Part shown: piece by piece, positions 9,253 through 18,517 of the stretch | Layout of the letters: every line of letters begins with the position of its first letter | How positions within the stretch are numbered: the first letter of the stretch is position 1 | Assembly: GCF_900111155.1 (NCBI RefSeq) | Contig: NZ_FOGG01000007.1 | Location: forward strand, 62,001 to 126,000 | Source of the DNA: Pedobacter rhizosphaerae | Lineage (GTDB): Bacteria > Bacteroidota > Bacteroidia > Sphingobacteriales > Sphingobacteriaceae | Length of the DNA: 64,000 bases | Reading direction: 5' to 3' | Translations under genes and position numbers: made by a program | The notes under the pieces: generated by a model | What the model was told of the DNA's origin: nothing | Seen by the model: the letters and a program-made list of their open reading frames with translations, nothing else | Database searches by the model: none

Positions 9253-10977
9253 TCATCTCTTGACGATAATATCCTCCATCACCAGCATATCCATCCGGGT
9301 TCTTAAGAAGCAATCTAATGCTTCTTCAGGCGTATTGACGATGGGTTCGTTTTCATTAAAAGAGGTATTTAAAAGGATGGGGGTGCCTGTTTTTTGATAA
9401 AAGGATTCAATAAGGCCATGATAGCGCGCATCATTTCCTTCGTGAACAGTTTGGAGCCTGCCAGTCCCGTCCAAATGGGTTACTGCAGGTATTTCTGAGT
9501 GTTTTTCTGGCTTAATTTTAAAGACCTTTTCCATAAAAGGAACATCGTCAACCTGTTCAAAATAGTCTGCAACATACTCAGAAAGAATAGAAGGAGCGAA
9601 TGGCCGGAAAGATTCTCTGCGTTTGATTTTGGTGTTCAGGATTTCTTTTGCATGATTGTTTCTAGGGTCAGCCAGAATGGAACGGTGACCCAATGCCCTG
9701 GGACCAAATTCTGCTCTTCCCTGAAACCATCCCACCACACCTTCACTGATTAAGCAGTTGGTGATTTGATCATAAAATGCTGACCCGGTCAATTTTTGAT
9801 AACTGATTTGCCTTTGATTTAGTAATTCTTCGATATAGGCATTATCGAATCTGCTTCCCAAATAACCATGGAGCATGGGCAATGCTCGGGGCTTTTTTTC
9901 GATCTGATTATAGCACCACAAGGCTGCGCCAATCGCCGTTCCGGCATCGTGGCCTGCTGGTGGAATATAGATATTTTTGAATGGAGTATTTAATTTGATT
10001 TTTCCATTTGCAACCGAATTTTGTGCTACTCCACCGGCGATACAAACTGCTTCTAAACCTGTTTTTTGATAAAGATGGTTTAAAATGTGGAAGATAACCT
10101 CTTCACATACTTGTTGAATAGAGGCTGCTAAATCCTGGTGATAAGAGGTGATCGGTTCTGTGGCTTCTCTGGGTTTACCCAGTATGTCAATCAGCTTAGG
10201 AGTAAAAAGTGCATCCATATGAGGAGAACCATCTTCCCAGCTCATTTTAACACCTTTTTTAGGATGATTAAAATATTGGAGATTTAGCTTGAATAGCCCA
10301 TTGGGTAGTAATTTTACCAGTGACCTGATTTTCTCTACATATTTGGGGCTGCCATAAGGCGCTAGTCCCATCACCTTATATTCATCTCCATAATGAGGAA
10401 AGCCCAGAAATTGGGTAAGTGCAGTATAATAAACACCTAAGGAGTGTGGATAGGAAACAGTATCCAATACCTCAATCTGATTTCCTTTGCCAATTGCCGT
10501 CATGGTGCTGCTGAAATCGCCAAAACCATCAATTGATAATAGGGCTGCCTTTTCAAAAGGGGATGCAAAAAAGGCGCTGGCCAGGTGGGCTCTGTGATGC
10601 TCTACATTTATTATTTTTCCATTCAGTACCGCTGGATCTATAGAAAATAGTGCAGCAATTTCTTCCTGAATGCTCCCTGCTTTTTTCAGGTTCTTCATCC
10701 TGTCGAAGATGTTGCTTAAGCTTAACCTGTTTTTAAGCGCTGTAAGGATTTTACGCTTAAAGTTGGCTTTGGGATCCCTGGAAATAGCGATATAGTCCAC
10801 ATCCGTAATGCTGATGTTGGCTTCCTTCAGGCAAAATTTGATGGCTAAAGATGGAAATCCTGCCCAATGCTTAATGCGTCTGAAACGCTCTTCTTCGGAG
10901 GCAGCTATGATTTCTCCGTCTTTATAAATGCAGGCGGAAGAATCTCCGTGGTAGGCATTAAGGCCTAAAATATACAT
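9253..10977 (-). CDS. Carbamoyltransferase (NodU/CmcH family)
   Basis: A 574-residue protein with both domains of the family: an N-terminal ASKHA-like domain starting MYILGLNAYHGDSSACI, with EHHRAHLASAF (H127, H128, H131) and LLSIDGFGDFSST, and a C-terminal YrdC-like part with GRAEFGPRALGHRSILADPR. These enzymes move a carbamoyl group from carbamoyl phosphate onto a hydroxyl, here probably a sugar of the polysaccharide. It is the last gene of the minus-strand locus, 87 bp after the exosortase gene. In this setting it probably decorates the glycan; joining glycan chemistry to the exosortase is an inference. Confidence 0.88.
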   Translation of the reverse strand: MYILGLNAYHGDSSACIYKDGEIIAASEEERFRRIKHWAGFPSLAIKFCLKEANISITDVDYIAISRDPKANFKRKILTALKNRLSLSNIFDRMKNLKKAGSIQEEIAALFSIDPAVLNGKIINVEHHRAHLASAFFASPFEKAALLSIDGFGDFSSTMTAIGKGNQIEVLDTVSYPHSLGVYYTALTQFLGFPHYGDEYKVMGLAPYGSPKYVEKIRSLVKLLPNGLFKLNLQYFNHPKKGVKMSWEDGSPHMDALFTPKLIDILGKPREATEPITSYHQDLAASIQQVCEEVIFHILNHLYQKTGLEAVCIAGGVAQNSVANGKIKLNTPFKNIYIPPAGHDAGTAIGAALWCYNQIEKKPRALPMLHGYLGSRFDNAYIEELLNQRQISYQKLTGSAFYDQITNCLISEGVVGWFQGRAEFGPRALGHRSILADPRNNHAKEILNTKIKRRESFRPFAPSILSEYVADYFEQVDDVPFMEKVFKIKPEKHSEIPAVTHLDGTGRLQTVHEGNDARYHGLIESFYQKTGTPILLNTSFNENEPIVNTPEEALDCFLRTRMDMLVMEDIIVKR

Positions 10978-11064
10978 GGGATGGGAATTGGGTTTTAGGG
11001 ATTCGTTTTTTAACTAGCGGGTTGAAAAGATAAATGGTTTAACATCCACACTCAAAACTTCAAA

Positions 11065-11664
11065 CTAAGATTTTGGAGCTGCTGGAGTGCTTCTTTTCGT
11101 ATTGCGCTTGATCCAGAAATACAGCATAATGAAGATCATGATATACACCAGAATATTGAAAATTTCATGGTGATATTCGAAATAATTTCTTTGACTGTGT
11201 ACCATCCCAAACAATAAACCTAAGCCCGCAATTCTACCGATATTCAACAGATAAATAGCAATCAGACCTATAACGAGCATCTTTAAGGTAGATTTCCATG
11301 GTGCAGGAAAGGCCAAAACAAAGGCCGCTAAAAAGCTCATTACACCTAACCCCAAGCAGGAATAATTGATTCTCAGTAAAGGCCCGTTTACGACTAAAAC
11401 ATCCATCTCGTTGTGTATGGCATAAAAGCCAAATAACTTGATAATCCAAACCGCAGGCTTGATTAATGCCGTTTTCAGTCCTTGGATATAATCAAAATGT
11501 TCTGCAATGTAGGGACTATAAAACCGCGCCCCTGGGCTCATCACGCTGTTCATAAACAGGTTTCCCTGACTGAATAGGATATACAATGCAAAAAGGACGA
11601 TAATAAACTTAATAGATTTTCTATTCGCTTGTTTCTTGGCTTCTTCGGGAGTGATTTCGTTCAT
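11065..11664 (-). CDS. Exosortase/archaeosortase-family transpeptidase (probable XrtY type)
   Basis: A 199-residue membrane protein with about six hydrophobic segments. The family's three active-site residues are present in order: C103 in NYSCLGLGVMSF, R144 in LLNIGRIAGLGL, and His in EYHHEIFN (H165/H166). Exosortases recognise a C-terminal tripartite tail on secreted proteins, cleave at the motif and are thought to attach the protein to a surface glycan or lipid. No substrate gene lies beside it, but seven matching tails lie at 43245-47390. I recall a Bacteroidetes class named XrtY with dedicated neighbouring glycosyltransferase and Wzy-like genes; assignment to it is from memory. Confidence 0.86.
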   Translation of the reverse strand: MNEITPEEAKKQANRKSIKFIIVLFALYILFSQGNLFMNSVMSPGARFYSPYIAEHFDYIQGLKTALIKPAVWIIKLFGFYAIHNEMDVLVVNGPLLRINYSCLGLGVMSFLAAFVLAFPAPWKSTLKMLVIGLIAIYLLNIGRIAGLGLLFGMVHSQRNYFEYHHEIFNILVYIMIFIMLYFWIKRNTKRSTPAAPKS

Positions 11665-11665
11665 A

Positions 11666-12511
11666 TCATTTTAAGTTATGTTTCTTTCTTAGTTCATATA
11701 TTTTAGCATCAATTAGCAGACGGAACCATAGGCCTTGTAAGGTGTGAAAAATTAAACCTTCCTTACCATCTAAAAAACCTAAACGAAGAAAATAGCGGAT
11801 GAAAAAGTATATGAAGGCGCGCAAGAATAAAGGTGAACGTTCATACATCGATTTAATATATCTTCTCTGCTCTATCGGGTTTCCACTACGCTTTGGTGTG
11901 ATAACATTTTCTAATTTTAGGTTTTCGAAGTGGTCTACAGCCTCCAGATCAGACCATTTATTGTGCCTCTCTGTGAAAGTTTTAAGTGAACTGGTTAATA
12001 TATCAATTACATCGCCTTTCAGTTGTATCAGTTTTCCTTCTACAACAAAATGCTGATCATATAGCTTATGTTCACAATATCCAAAATCTTTTCTAAATAA
12101 AACACAGTGGTAGGTGGGATAGTGTCCACCATATTTAATCCATCTATCCATAAAAATAGTCCTCCTACTGGTCAAAAAACCTGTGGTTTGAATTGGAATT
12201 TCCTGGTTAAATACAATTCTCAATTCTGCAGTAAGTTCTTGTGAAATTCGATGGTCTGCATCAACATTCAAGACCCAATCTGTTCCAATAGGCAGGTGCT
12301 TAAGTGCCCAGTTTCTTTGCAGACTATAATTCTCAAAAGCATGGTGGATAATCTTAACCTGATACTGTTTTGCTATGGATAGGGTTTGGTCTGTGGAGCC
12401 TGAATCAACAATAAATACCTGTTTTGAAATGGGTAATACACTCTCCAAACAAGCCTTAATATTATCTTCCTCATTAAAAGTTAGAATGATTGTTGTAATT
12501 GGGTTGAGCAT
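11666..12511 (-). CDS. Glycosyltransferase family 2 (WaaE/KdtX-like)
   Basis: A 281-residue GT-A protein: ITTIILTFNEEDNIKACLES at the N-terminus, FIVDSGSTDQT, and the metal-binding DAD at residues 84-86 within LNVDADHRIS. The pattern fits the WaaE/KdtX subgroup that adds glucose in LPS or capsule assembly, although the true sugar is unknown. It ends one base from the exosortase start, so the two are very likely cotranscribed and coupled. Confidence 0.85.
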   Translation of the reverse strand: MLNPITTIILTFNEEDNIKACLESVLPISKQVFIVDSGSTDQTLSIAKQYQVKIIHHAFENYSLQRNWALKHLPIGTDWVLNVDADHRISQELTAELRIVFNQEIPIQTTGFLTSRRTIFMDRWIKYGGHYPTYHCVLFRKDFGYCEHKLYDQHFVVEGKLIQLKGDVIDILTSSLKTFTERHNKWSDLEAVDHFENLKLENVITPKRSGNPIEQRRYIKSMYERSPLFLRAFIYFFIRYFLRLGFLDGKEGLIFHTLQGLWFRLLIDAKIYELRKKHNLK

Positions 12512-12565
12512 AAATGGGATGGTAATGATGCTATAAATATAACGCTAATGGTTTGTATTGCTTAT

Positions 12566-13777
12566 TTATATCTGTGATACTTGTTTATAGAGCGTTAAAT
12601 ATTCAGACTTTAATTCAATTGTACTAAATTTTTTTGAGATCAGTTTAGGGCCATTTGTTCTGATCTCTTCTCTGAGCTTCAAATTATGAAAAGATTCTTG
12701 CAATATAGGTGCAATTTCTTGGGCATTAAGCGAACAAATCCATCCTAAGTTTTCTCGTTTAACATAATCTGCCAAACCAACCTGATCGGAAATTAATACA
12801 GGCGTACCTACACTGAGACTTTCAATAACAACGTTGGCGAAACTCTCGCTCTGAGAGAGCAGCACAGTGAGATCATTTTTTCTGAGAATGTCGAACTTCT
12901 GTTGGTTATCAACTTGTCCTAACCAAGTTATTTTTTTATCAATATTGAGCCTTTCTGCAAGGCGTTTCAGGGTTTCCAGGTACTCAAAATCACCAGATCC
13001 GGCTATTGTTAAAGTCCAATTGATTTGAAGCAGAGCAAGAGATTCAAATAGCAAATCCAAACCCTTAATCGGGTTAACCCTGGATAAAAATACCAATCTA
13101 AAAATCGAATGCGTATCTATTTGAGGGGCGTTTACTGTTTTGGGTAGATGAATTACATTAGGAATAATAATAATATTTTGATGTGCCATTACACTTAGTA
13201 TATCCTCTTTCTCTTTTTCGCTTGTTGCGTGAAGCGTACAGCCATTTAATAATTTCTTACCCAATAATCTATGGATAATTATTTTCAATGTAAAACTTCC
13301 GTGCGTAAGTGTATGGTTGCTCAACATTCCTCTTGGTGAAACGATTACAGGTAAGTTATGCCATTTCGCAACAATACAGCTAAGGAGAGAAACTAAATTC
13401 CACCAGGCGTGAACATGAATAACTATTTTTGAATGCCGCCTTTTAGCTTGTAGAATAACTTTTCTTAAATGGAGAAGTAATGCCGGGGAAAAATGGCTAT
13501 GATCTTTTGTCCATCTCTTAAAATATGTCACCCCAACATTATTTACCAGCCTGTGTTCATTAACTGGGATATCTAATTCATTTTTTCCATTTGCCGTGGT
13601 AGTAATTACCTCCAAGTTTAATTTTAGAGGAGAAATTCCATCGGATAGGAGGTCCTTATCAACAAGGATTTCACAAAGCTTACTTACAGATTGTGTTGGC
13701 CCCCCATAAACAAATGCTGGTTTATAGGCCGGAGTTACATGTATAATATCCAGTTTACTGTCTGATGTATTGATCAA
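12566..13777 (-). CDS. Glycosyltransferase family 4, exosortase-module type
   Basis: A 403-residue GT-B enzyme. The N-terminus IIHVTPAYKPAFVYGGPTQS carries the glycine-rich acceptor loop; IVSPRGML lies mid-protein; the C-terminal nucleotide-sugar site has SESFANVVIE, an E-x7-E motif. It overlaps the Wzy-like gene by 23 bases. The position between a Wzy-like gene and the exosortase recalls the glycosyltransferase class I remember as XYAG1, said to travel with XrtY; this link is unverified. The sugar is unknown. Confidence 0.82.
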   Translation of the reverse strand: MINTSDSKLDIIHVTPAYKPAFVYGGPTQSVSKLCEILVDKDLLSDGISPLKLNLEVITTTANGKNELDIPVNEHRLVNNVGVTYFKRWTKDHSHFSPALLLHLRKVILQAKRRHSKIVIHVHAWWNLVSLLSCIVAKWHNLPVIVSPRGMLSNHTLTHGSFTLKIIIHRLLGKKLLNGCTLHATSEKEKEDILSVMAHQNIIIIPNVIHLPKTVNAPQIDTHSIFRLVFLSRVNPIKGLDLLFESLALLQINWTLTIAGSGDFEYLETLKRLAERLNIDKKITWLGQVDNQQKFDILRKNDLTVLLSQSESFANVVIESLSVGTPVLISDQVGLADYVKRENLGWICSLNAQEIAPILQESFHNLKLREEIRTNGPKLISKKFSTIELKSEYLTLYKQVSQI

Positions 13778-15158
13778 TTCTTTTAGCTAAAAATTTGTTT
13801 ATCAATAAATAAATGATAAAAAAGGTAATTAAACTGCCTACAATCTTATCTAATGCAAACTCGAAAGTACTAATCTGAAAAAATAAAGGGATTACTAAAC
13901 AAATGCCCCAAATGTCATTGTAGGAATGATTAATGATATATTTAAACATAAAGCCAATCAACAGTCCGAATAAAAATAGGGGCAGAAGCATCATTGGAAA
14001 ACCAAAATCAACATAGGTTTCTGCTACGTAGCCCATACTAATGGAAGTACCTTGTTCATTTCCTGCAAAGCCCAAGCCAGTATACATCATGGTTTTTTCT
14101 GAGTCATTTATGGCTGTTTTTCCAGGAAAGAAGAGCCTTGGCATAAGTACACGTTTAATGGCATCCAGCCATAATCGTCCATGTGTATGTGGCCTCGAAA
14201 TGGGCACATAAGAAATTGATGCAGAAAAAATATCGATATAGGATATTCGGTCAATTAATGCGGTAACTGCATCCTGATATTTATCCTGATTAATGGCATT
14301 TCCTAACTCAAATGCTTTGGTTAATGCATCGTTTCTGGATACAGATACGATCTGAGCCTGTTCTCCTCCAGATAGATAGGATCTGTAATCGGGTTTTATA
14401 AATTGCCACACCACCAGCATATTAAACAATATAACCCCGGCAAAGAGCATAAAAGAGTATTCCTTCTTGGTCAATTTCTCATTAATAAATAAGTAGAGTA
14501 TGAAGCCAATAATGAAAAACTCTTTAAAAGCACTGAAATAACCTGTAAAACTTAAGACAATCTCGGCTGAAACAATGAGTAAAAATTTTTGCTTCATTTG
14601 TGAGGCATCCTTGAAGGTGACTAAAAAGAATAATACAAAAATAGACCATTTAAGATCTAAAAGTTTTATAATTAATTGTTGAAGTCCTCCAAACCTCCCA
14701 GCTACACCTAGTAGTAGCGGATAGAGTATAATTGAGCAGAGGTAGGTGAACATTATTTTCTTCTTATCGTATTCATTTGATTTACTTTCTAATAAACCAA
14801 AAGAAATAATTTTTGATTTTCGTGTGGCCAGATTTATTCCTAAACTGATAACCAATAATGCAGTTAAACTAAAATAGAACGCTGGTTTGATTTGGTAAGG
14901 ATTGCTAAATAAATTTTCAAATGGAACAAAAATGACGGAAGCATACAGGATCTTAATACATATCTGTACCCACTGAAGTAAAATGCCCACAAATAAAATC
15001 GGAACTTCTCCTTTTTTCCAAAGCAATTTGGCAGCTATTGGAACAAATACAATAGCGCAGAAGGTAGGAAGAGGATTAACGCTAAATAGGCTCAGCACTA
15101 AAAGAATAAGGATTAAGCTTAATAATGTTGGCCCAATTTTGATAGAATTTTTAAACAA
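13755..15158 (-). CDS. Wzy-like O-antigen/exopolysaccharide polymerase
   Basis: A 467-residue integral membrane protein with about ten or eleven hydrophobic helices and a large extracytoplasmic loop around residues 255-380 (ending near GFAGNEQGTSISMGYVAETY), the usual layout of Wzy polymerases, which join repeat units on undecaprenyl diphosphate at the outer face of the inner membrane. Sequence conservation in this family is low, so the call rests on topology and context. Its presence together with an ABC exporter in the same operon is unusual. Confidence 0.7.
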   Translation of the reverse strand: MFKNSIKIGPTLLSLILILLVLSLFSVNPLPTFCAIVFVPIAAKLLWKKGEVPILFVGILLQWVQICIKILYASVIFVPFENLFSNPYQIKPAFYFSLTALLVISLGINLATRKSKIISFGLLESKSNEYDKKKIMFTYLCSIILYPLLLGVAGRFGGLQQLIIKLLDLKWSIFVLFFLVTFKDASQMKQKFLLIVSAEIVLSFTGYFSAFKEFFIIGFILYLFINEKLTKKEYSFMLFAGVILFNMLVVWQFIKPDYRSYLSGGEQAQIVSVSRNDALTKAFELGNAINQDKYQDAVTALIDRISYIDIFSASISYVPISRPHTHGRLWLDAIKRVLMPRLFFPGKTAINDSEKTMMYTGLGFAGNEQGTSISMGYVAETYVDFGFPMMLLPLFLFGLLIGFMFKYIINHSYNDIWGICLVIPLFFQISTFEFALDKIVGSLITFFIIYLLINKFLAKRIDQYIRQ

Positions 15159-15172
15159 TTTGAAGTATTATT

Positions 15173-16276
15173 TTAATTGTATATGATTTGCAATAGTTTG
15201 AATGCCTGTGTTTTGATGTTGAAATCGCTAATAATTTTCTGGTAATTATTCTCGGTGTAGTAGCTATTTTTTGTTGGGTTATCTGCTATTAATCTTAGTT
15301 TATCTTTTAAATCATTTACGTTGCCAGATTGAAATAATAAACCAGTATGCTGATCTTCAATAATTTCAGCAGGCCCACCTGAATTGGTTGCCAGTACTAA
15401 AACGTTTCTGATTCCTGCTTCAATTATAACCATTCCAAAGGGTTCTGAAGATATAGTAGGAACAACTATTACATTTAGATCTTGATAGATTTCATCTAAA
15501 TTAGCTTTAAATCCTATCCATGTAATGTAAGTTTCAATTCCTATATTCTTGGAGATGTTTTGGAGTTTATTTTTGTAAAAGTCATCACCTACTCCAAAAA
15601 TTTTCAGTTCAAACTTAATACTATTGTCTTTTTTCAGTTCTGCTAAAGCAGAAAATAATAACTCGTGTCCTTTATGAGCAGACACTTGTCCAACTATTCC
15701 TATTTTTAATATTTCAAAATTACGAGTGATATTCGTTTGGTCTTTCGGCAGTATACCATTGTATAAGGTTTGTATTTTTTCAGGATTTACTCCGCATTGG
15801 ATCAAATTTCTGGCAACAGTGTTAGAGACAGCTATAAATTGGATAATTTTATTTTGAATAAACTTAAAAATCAACTTATTATATTTACTTGGCGTAATAT
15901 AATCATGTGCATGATAAATGTGCTTAGTTCTAACAAAGGCACCAACCATAAAAATGGTTCTGAAAGAGGTATGGTAGCATACATCAGGCCTAAATTGACT
16001 AATAATTTTTTTTATATGTCTTAAGGCAGGGGGAAAATGCCACAGTGTATCTAAGGACCATCTGATGTTTTTTGGATAGATAAAACCAAGCTTTATACTG
16101 GAGTAGGGTATATTTAAGGATTCTAGGCGCTCATTAAACTCCCCATTTCCCCAGGCATTGGTAATGCAATAAATTTCTACTCCAAGATCTTTTAACGCTT
16201 CAAGATAGGCAAGAGTGACAATTTCTACTCCGGCAATGATGTGTCCACCACAGAAAACTAAAATCCTTTTAGGCAT
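15173..16276 (-). CDS. Glycosyltransferase family 4
   Basis: About 367 residues from the ATG at 16276 (MPKRILVFCGGHIIAGVEI); a start 21 bases further upstream is possible but overlaps the preceding gene more. GT-B fold with the N-terminal glycine loop, ILKIGIVGQVSAHKGHELL at the domain junction and the E-x7-E motif in EPFGMVIIEAG. It lies 14 bp before the Wzy-like gene. Probably adds one sugar of the repeat unit; donor and linkage unknown. Confidence 0.83.
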   Translation of the reverse strand: MPKRILVFCGGHIIAGVEIVTLAYLEALKDLGVEIYCITNAWGNGEFNERLESLNIPYSSIKLGFIYPKNIRWSLDTLWHFPPALRHIKKIISQFRPDVCYHTSFRTIFMVGAFVRTKHIYHAHDYITPSKYNKLIFKFIQNKIIQFIAVSNTVARNLIQCGVNPEKIQTLYNGILPKDQTNITRNFEILKIGIVGQVSAHKGHELLFSALAELKKDNSIKFELKIFGVGDDFYKNKLQNISKNIGIETYITWIGFKANLDEIYQDLNVIVVPTISSEPFGMVIIEAGIRNVLVLATNSGGPAEIIEDQHTGLLFQSGNVNDLKDKLRLIADNPTKNSYYTENNYQKIISDFNIKTQAFKLLQIIYN

Positions 16277-17444
16277 GCGGTAAACGTTCAAGTTCATTCA
16301 TAAATGAGGTTACTTGCGTCTCAAATGACCATTCTTTAATGATTTTACGGGATGCGCCTCCCATGTTAGGGAGCATGTTTTTATTTGAAGTTATTTGCTT
16401 TAATTGTAAAGTTAGCTGGGCTTTATCCTTAAAAATGTAACCATTCTCTGTATTTTTAATTAAATCTGCAGCGCAGCCCACCTGATTTGAAACTATAATA
16501 GCTTTACCTGCAGCCATGGCTTCGTTAACTGCTAAACCCCAGGTTTCGCTTTGTGAAGGTAAGCAGAATAGATCGCTTGCCTGATAACAAACAGGCATTT
16601 CACTTTGATTTTGAAAATCTAAGAAATGGATGCGTTCTCCAATTGTATTATTTTTCAACATCAGATCATTAACCGCTGTTTTCAGTTGATTTTCAAGTGG
16701 CCCGTTACCGACCAATAACAAATGCACATCCTTATTGTTGGCCTCTATAAAGGCATCAAGTAACAGTTGGGGATTTTTTCTGGGCTCGAATTTCCCTGCA
16801 AATAAAATCAAAATTGCATCCTCCAGAATTCCAAGTTCCTTTCGAAGCGAAGTAGCCTGGTAACTTTTATCTTCAGCAAAACGATTATTGTCTACAGCAT
16901 GTGGAGCAAATACAAGCTGACTTTCTTTAAGCCCATACTCCAAAAAATATGCTTTGCTTGCTGTACCTACGTAAAATGCCTTATCAATATTTTTATAAAT
17001 CTGCCGAAGAAATATTTTTCTTAACGTCTTTTTCCATAAAGACATATCATTCAGAAGGGTAGAGTCTCCCCGGAACCATACCGGAATTTTTCCTTTATAA
17101 TGACGAAGGACTTTTAAATGGCTTTTATACGCCCAACCGTAAACGAGTATGGCATGAGGAGAAAAGGTATTGATTTTATCAATAATATCTGGATTCTGGA
17201 TACCCAAAAATTGGTGTGATCCGGGATCTTTTGCTACATTATTTAAAAATGTATATGAATAGCCTTCCAAAAGCGGAATATCCCATGCAATCTCTTTTTG
17301 GAAATCCTGATCAAATTTTTGTCCTTCCGCAGCGCTACCCCAGGTATAAAAAACATGCAGTTCGCAATGCTGTGCAAGTGTTTTAAAAACAGGAGAAAAA
17401 TACTGGATAGGGTGGGTAATAATGATGGCTAGCCTTTTCTTCAT
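16269..17444 (-). CDS. Glycosyltransferase family 4
   Basis: The open frame extends to 17609, but the natural start is the ATG at 17444 (MKKRLAIIITHPIQYFSPVF), which overlaps the acyltransferase stop by ATGA; the 55 upstream residues are read from acyltransferase sequence in another frame. The 391-residue GT-B protein has LILFAGKFEPRKNPQLLLDA, GNGPLE and the E-x7-E motif in SETWGLAVNEAMAAG. It resembles GT4 enzymes of exopolysaccharide loci; substrate unknown. Confidence 0.83.
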   Translation of the reverse strand: MKKRLAIIITHPIQYFSPVFKTLAQHCELHVFYTWGSAAEGQKFDQDFQKEIAWDIPLLEGYSYTFLNNVAKDPGSHQFLGIQNPDIIDKINTFSPHAILVYGWAYKSHLKVLRHYKGKIPVWFRGDSTLLNDMSLWKKTLRKIFLRQIYKNIDKAFYVGTASKAYFLEYGLKESQLVFAPHAVDNNRFAEDKSYQATSLRKELGILEDAILILFAGKFEPRKNPQLLLDAFIEANNKDVHLLLVGNGPLENQLKTAVNDLMLKNNTIGERIHFLDFQNQSEMPVCYQASDLFCLPSQSETWGLAVNEAMAAGKAIIVSNQVGCAADLIKNTENGYIFKDKAQLTLQLKQITSNKNMLPNMGGASRKIIKEWSFETQVTSFMNELERLPHA

Positions 17445-18517
17445 TTCTTGCTTCTTAAAAATGGCTTTTCCAGATAATGGTAACTGATAAAAGATATAGG
17501 AAATAATATTAAAAGCGATGTTGTAAATGTAGAAAATACCTGGACAATGGGATAGGAAGGATAGCTTGCAAAATATTGGGCTATAAAAATGATAGCCAAA
17601 CCATGCCATAAATAAAAGCTATAAGATAACTTTCCAAGATAAGCCAGCCCCGTAAATTTGAAAAAATTAGATAACCATTTCTGATGCAAGCCCCAATAGA
17701 GTATTGCTGCAAATCCCAGGCCCATAATAGAAAACCCCAACCATTTAAAAACACTTCCATAGGTTAGGAACAAATCTAAAATGTTTTTAGAAATGAGAAA
17801 GCGACCAGCATATACTATAAATAACAGTGGAAAAATTAATAACATATTTATATTTTTCTGCTTTTGGTCATTCATAAATAATCTTCCAGCCAACATCCCA
17901 AATGCAAATTCAAAAAACCTGAATATAATTTGATCTGTGAAAAGTGAGGTACTTGATGGAAGAAAAAAAGTAACTATTAAGGGAATGATTATGAAAATAC
18001 CTGAAAACAATAGGAAAGCGGTTCTGAAATTTTTTAAGTTCTGAAAGAAAGTAAAAATAGGAAATAGCAAATAGTATTGCCATTCCAGACTTAAAGTCCA
18101 AAATAAACCAGCACTATTGTATTTACTTAAAATATTATTGAGATAAAAAATACTGGTAAAAGCACTTTCCACTATCGGAAAATCTTTATTCTTTAAGTAT
18201 GCCATTAATATGTATAGAACAGAGGCAACATAGAATGCGGGAGATAACCTTACCCATCTTTTTATTAAGAATTTCTTTACAGAAAAAGACTTAGTTCCAT
18301 AATTGGTATACATGATAAAGCCGCTAATGACAAAGAAGAGGTCTACACCGTTACCACCAATTGCCAGAATTTTTGAAAAATCAATGCCAAACAAATTAAT
18401 TTGAGGATTTCCAAATGAAGACCAACAATGAATGTACAATACGCCAATTGCTGCTAATGCCCGAAAGCCATCCAAGGCAATAATTCTATCGTTTTTTGCT
18501 ATACTAGCTTGTTTCAA
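17441..18517 (-). CDS. Acyltransferase family 3 (OafA-like O-acetyltransferase)
   Basis: A 358-residue membrane protein with about ten helices. The N-terminal signature is present: ALDGFRALAAIGVLYIHCW with the catalytic-type His, then GNGVDLFFVISGFIMY and a conserved Arg region (KRWVRLSPAFYV). The family moves acetyl or other acyl groups across the inner membrane onto sugars of O-antigen or exopolysaccharide. It overlaps genes on both sides by 4 bases, confirming membership of the operon. Confidence 0.88.
   Translation of the reverse strand: MKQASIAKNDRIIALDGFRALAAIGVLYIHCWSSFGNPQINLFGIDFSKILAIGGNGVDLFFVISGFIMYTNYGTKSFSVKKFLIKRWVRLSPAFYVASVLYILMAYLKNKDFPIVESAFTSIFYLNNILSKYNSAGLFWTLSLEWQYYLLFPIFTFFQNLKNFRTAFLLFSGIFIIIPLIVTFFLPSSTSLFTDQIIFRFFEFAFGMLAGRLFMNDQKQKNINMLLIFPLLFIVYAGRFLISKNILDLFLTYGSVFKWLGFSIMGLGFAAILYWGLHQKWLSNFFKFTGLAYLGKLSYSFYLWHGLAIIFIAQYFASYPSYPIVQVFSTFTTSLLILFPISFISYHYLEKPFLRSKK

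Noticed and set aside
16269..17609. 446-residue reading of the GT4 gene starting at 17609
   Set aside because: The first 55 residues are hydrophobic noise from within the acyltransferase gene; the ATG at 17444 overlaps the upstream stop as ATGA and gives a normal GT4 start.
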